Shown piece by piece: positions 63,876-64,000 of a DNA stretch of 64,000 nt (position 1 is the first letter of the stretch; each line of letters begins with the position of its first letter). The translations under genes and the position numbers were made by a program. Under the pieces are notes generated by a model, which saw only the letters and a list, made by a program, of their open reading frames with translations, was not told the DNA's origin and did no database searches. This DNA is from Oasisia sp. SBJ-2009 (lineage: Eukaryota; Annelida; Polychaeta; Sabellida; Siboglinidae): positions 20,212,601-20,276,600 of the forward strand of contig OZ024854.1 in assembly GCA_964017155.1 (NCBI GenBank), written 5' to 3'.

Positions 63876-64000
63876 TTCTTCACCCGTTTTGATGATGCAC
63901 TTTATGTAATGTAATCCCTCCTTAGGACATACGTCTGCACAAATACAGCTATAGACGCAACTTATTCAATCAGTTCTTCTGCAGCCATATCATTTGTATG

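Overview
The window is eukaryotic, animal nuclear DNA. Genes are split by GT-AG introns and the protein families are metazoan: PA28/REG proteasome activator, Elongator subunit 2, BTB-C2H2 zinc-finger factors and a PLAT-like domain. The sequence is AT-rich and crowded with microsatellites, minisatellites, MITEs and decayed LINEs. A marine lophotrochozoan, perhaps a gastropod mollusc, fits the repeat style, but that is a guess.

Layout. (1) 1-3.2 kb: a 45-bp minisatellite, microsatellites and a decayed RTE-like LINE. (2) 3.46-12.85 kb, plus strand: a complete ten-exon PA28-gamma-type gene (PSME3-like). About 5 nt appear to be missing in the activation-loop exon. (3) 15.98-18.67 kb and 28.95-31.32 kb, minus strand: two paralogous two-exon BTB zinc-finger genes, each with one BTB exon and one 11-finger exon joined in phase 1. 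(4) Between them, 21.2-23.8 kb: an element with terminal inverted repeats made of many GTGATCTCGG-type repeats, enclosing a small two-exon gene; hAT-like MITEs lie nearby. (5) 34.6-38.4 kb, minus strand: the last two exons of a PLAT-like gene, separated by a 3.3-kb intron that is mostly a 15-bp minisatellite. (6) 38.4-51 kb: MITEs, LINE pieces, a 29-bp minisatellite, an unrecognised pair of overlapping ORFs and an intronless SGNH-hydrolase-like ORF. (7) 51.08-63.48 kb, minus strand: the last 14 exons of ELP2; the N-terminal part lies beyond the right edge. Its introns carry LINE fragments, pentanucleotide repeats and a 2.2-kb array of a 23-bp unit.

Main discovery. The two big intronic minisatellites (15 bp in the PLAT-like gene, 23 bp in ELP2) have unrelated units but the same design. 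Each array begins exactly at the exon/intron border, runs in the gene's sense direction, and every complete unit repeats the authentic 5' splice site (GTGAGT) with the last coding bases before it. A third intron, in ELP2, starts directly in a GT-rich simple repeat. These introns therefore look seeded by tandem amplification of their own splice donors. In both arrays the junction also forms an in-frame TGA, so only the first donor gives a productive message.

Limits. Exon borders were read by eye from splice consensus, reading phase and remembered family conservation. No alignment, transcript or database search was run. Most intergenic space shows nothing I can name.
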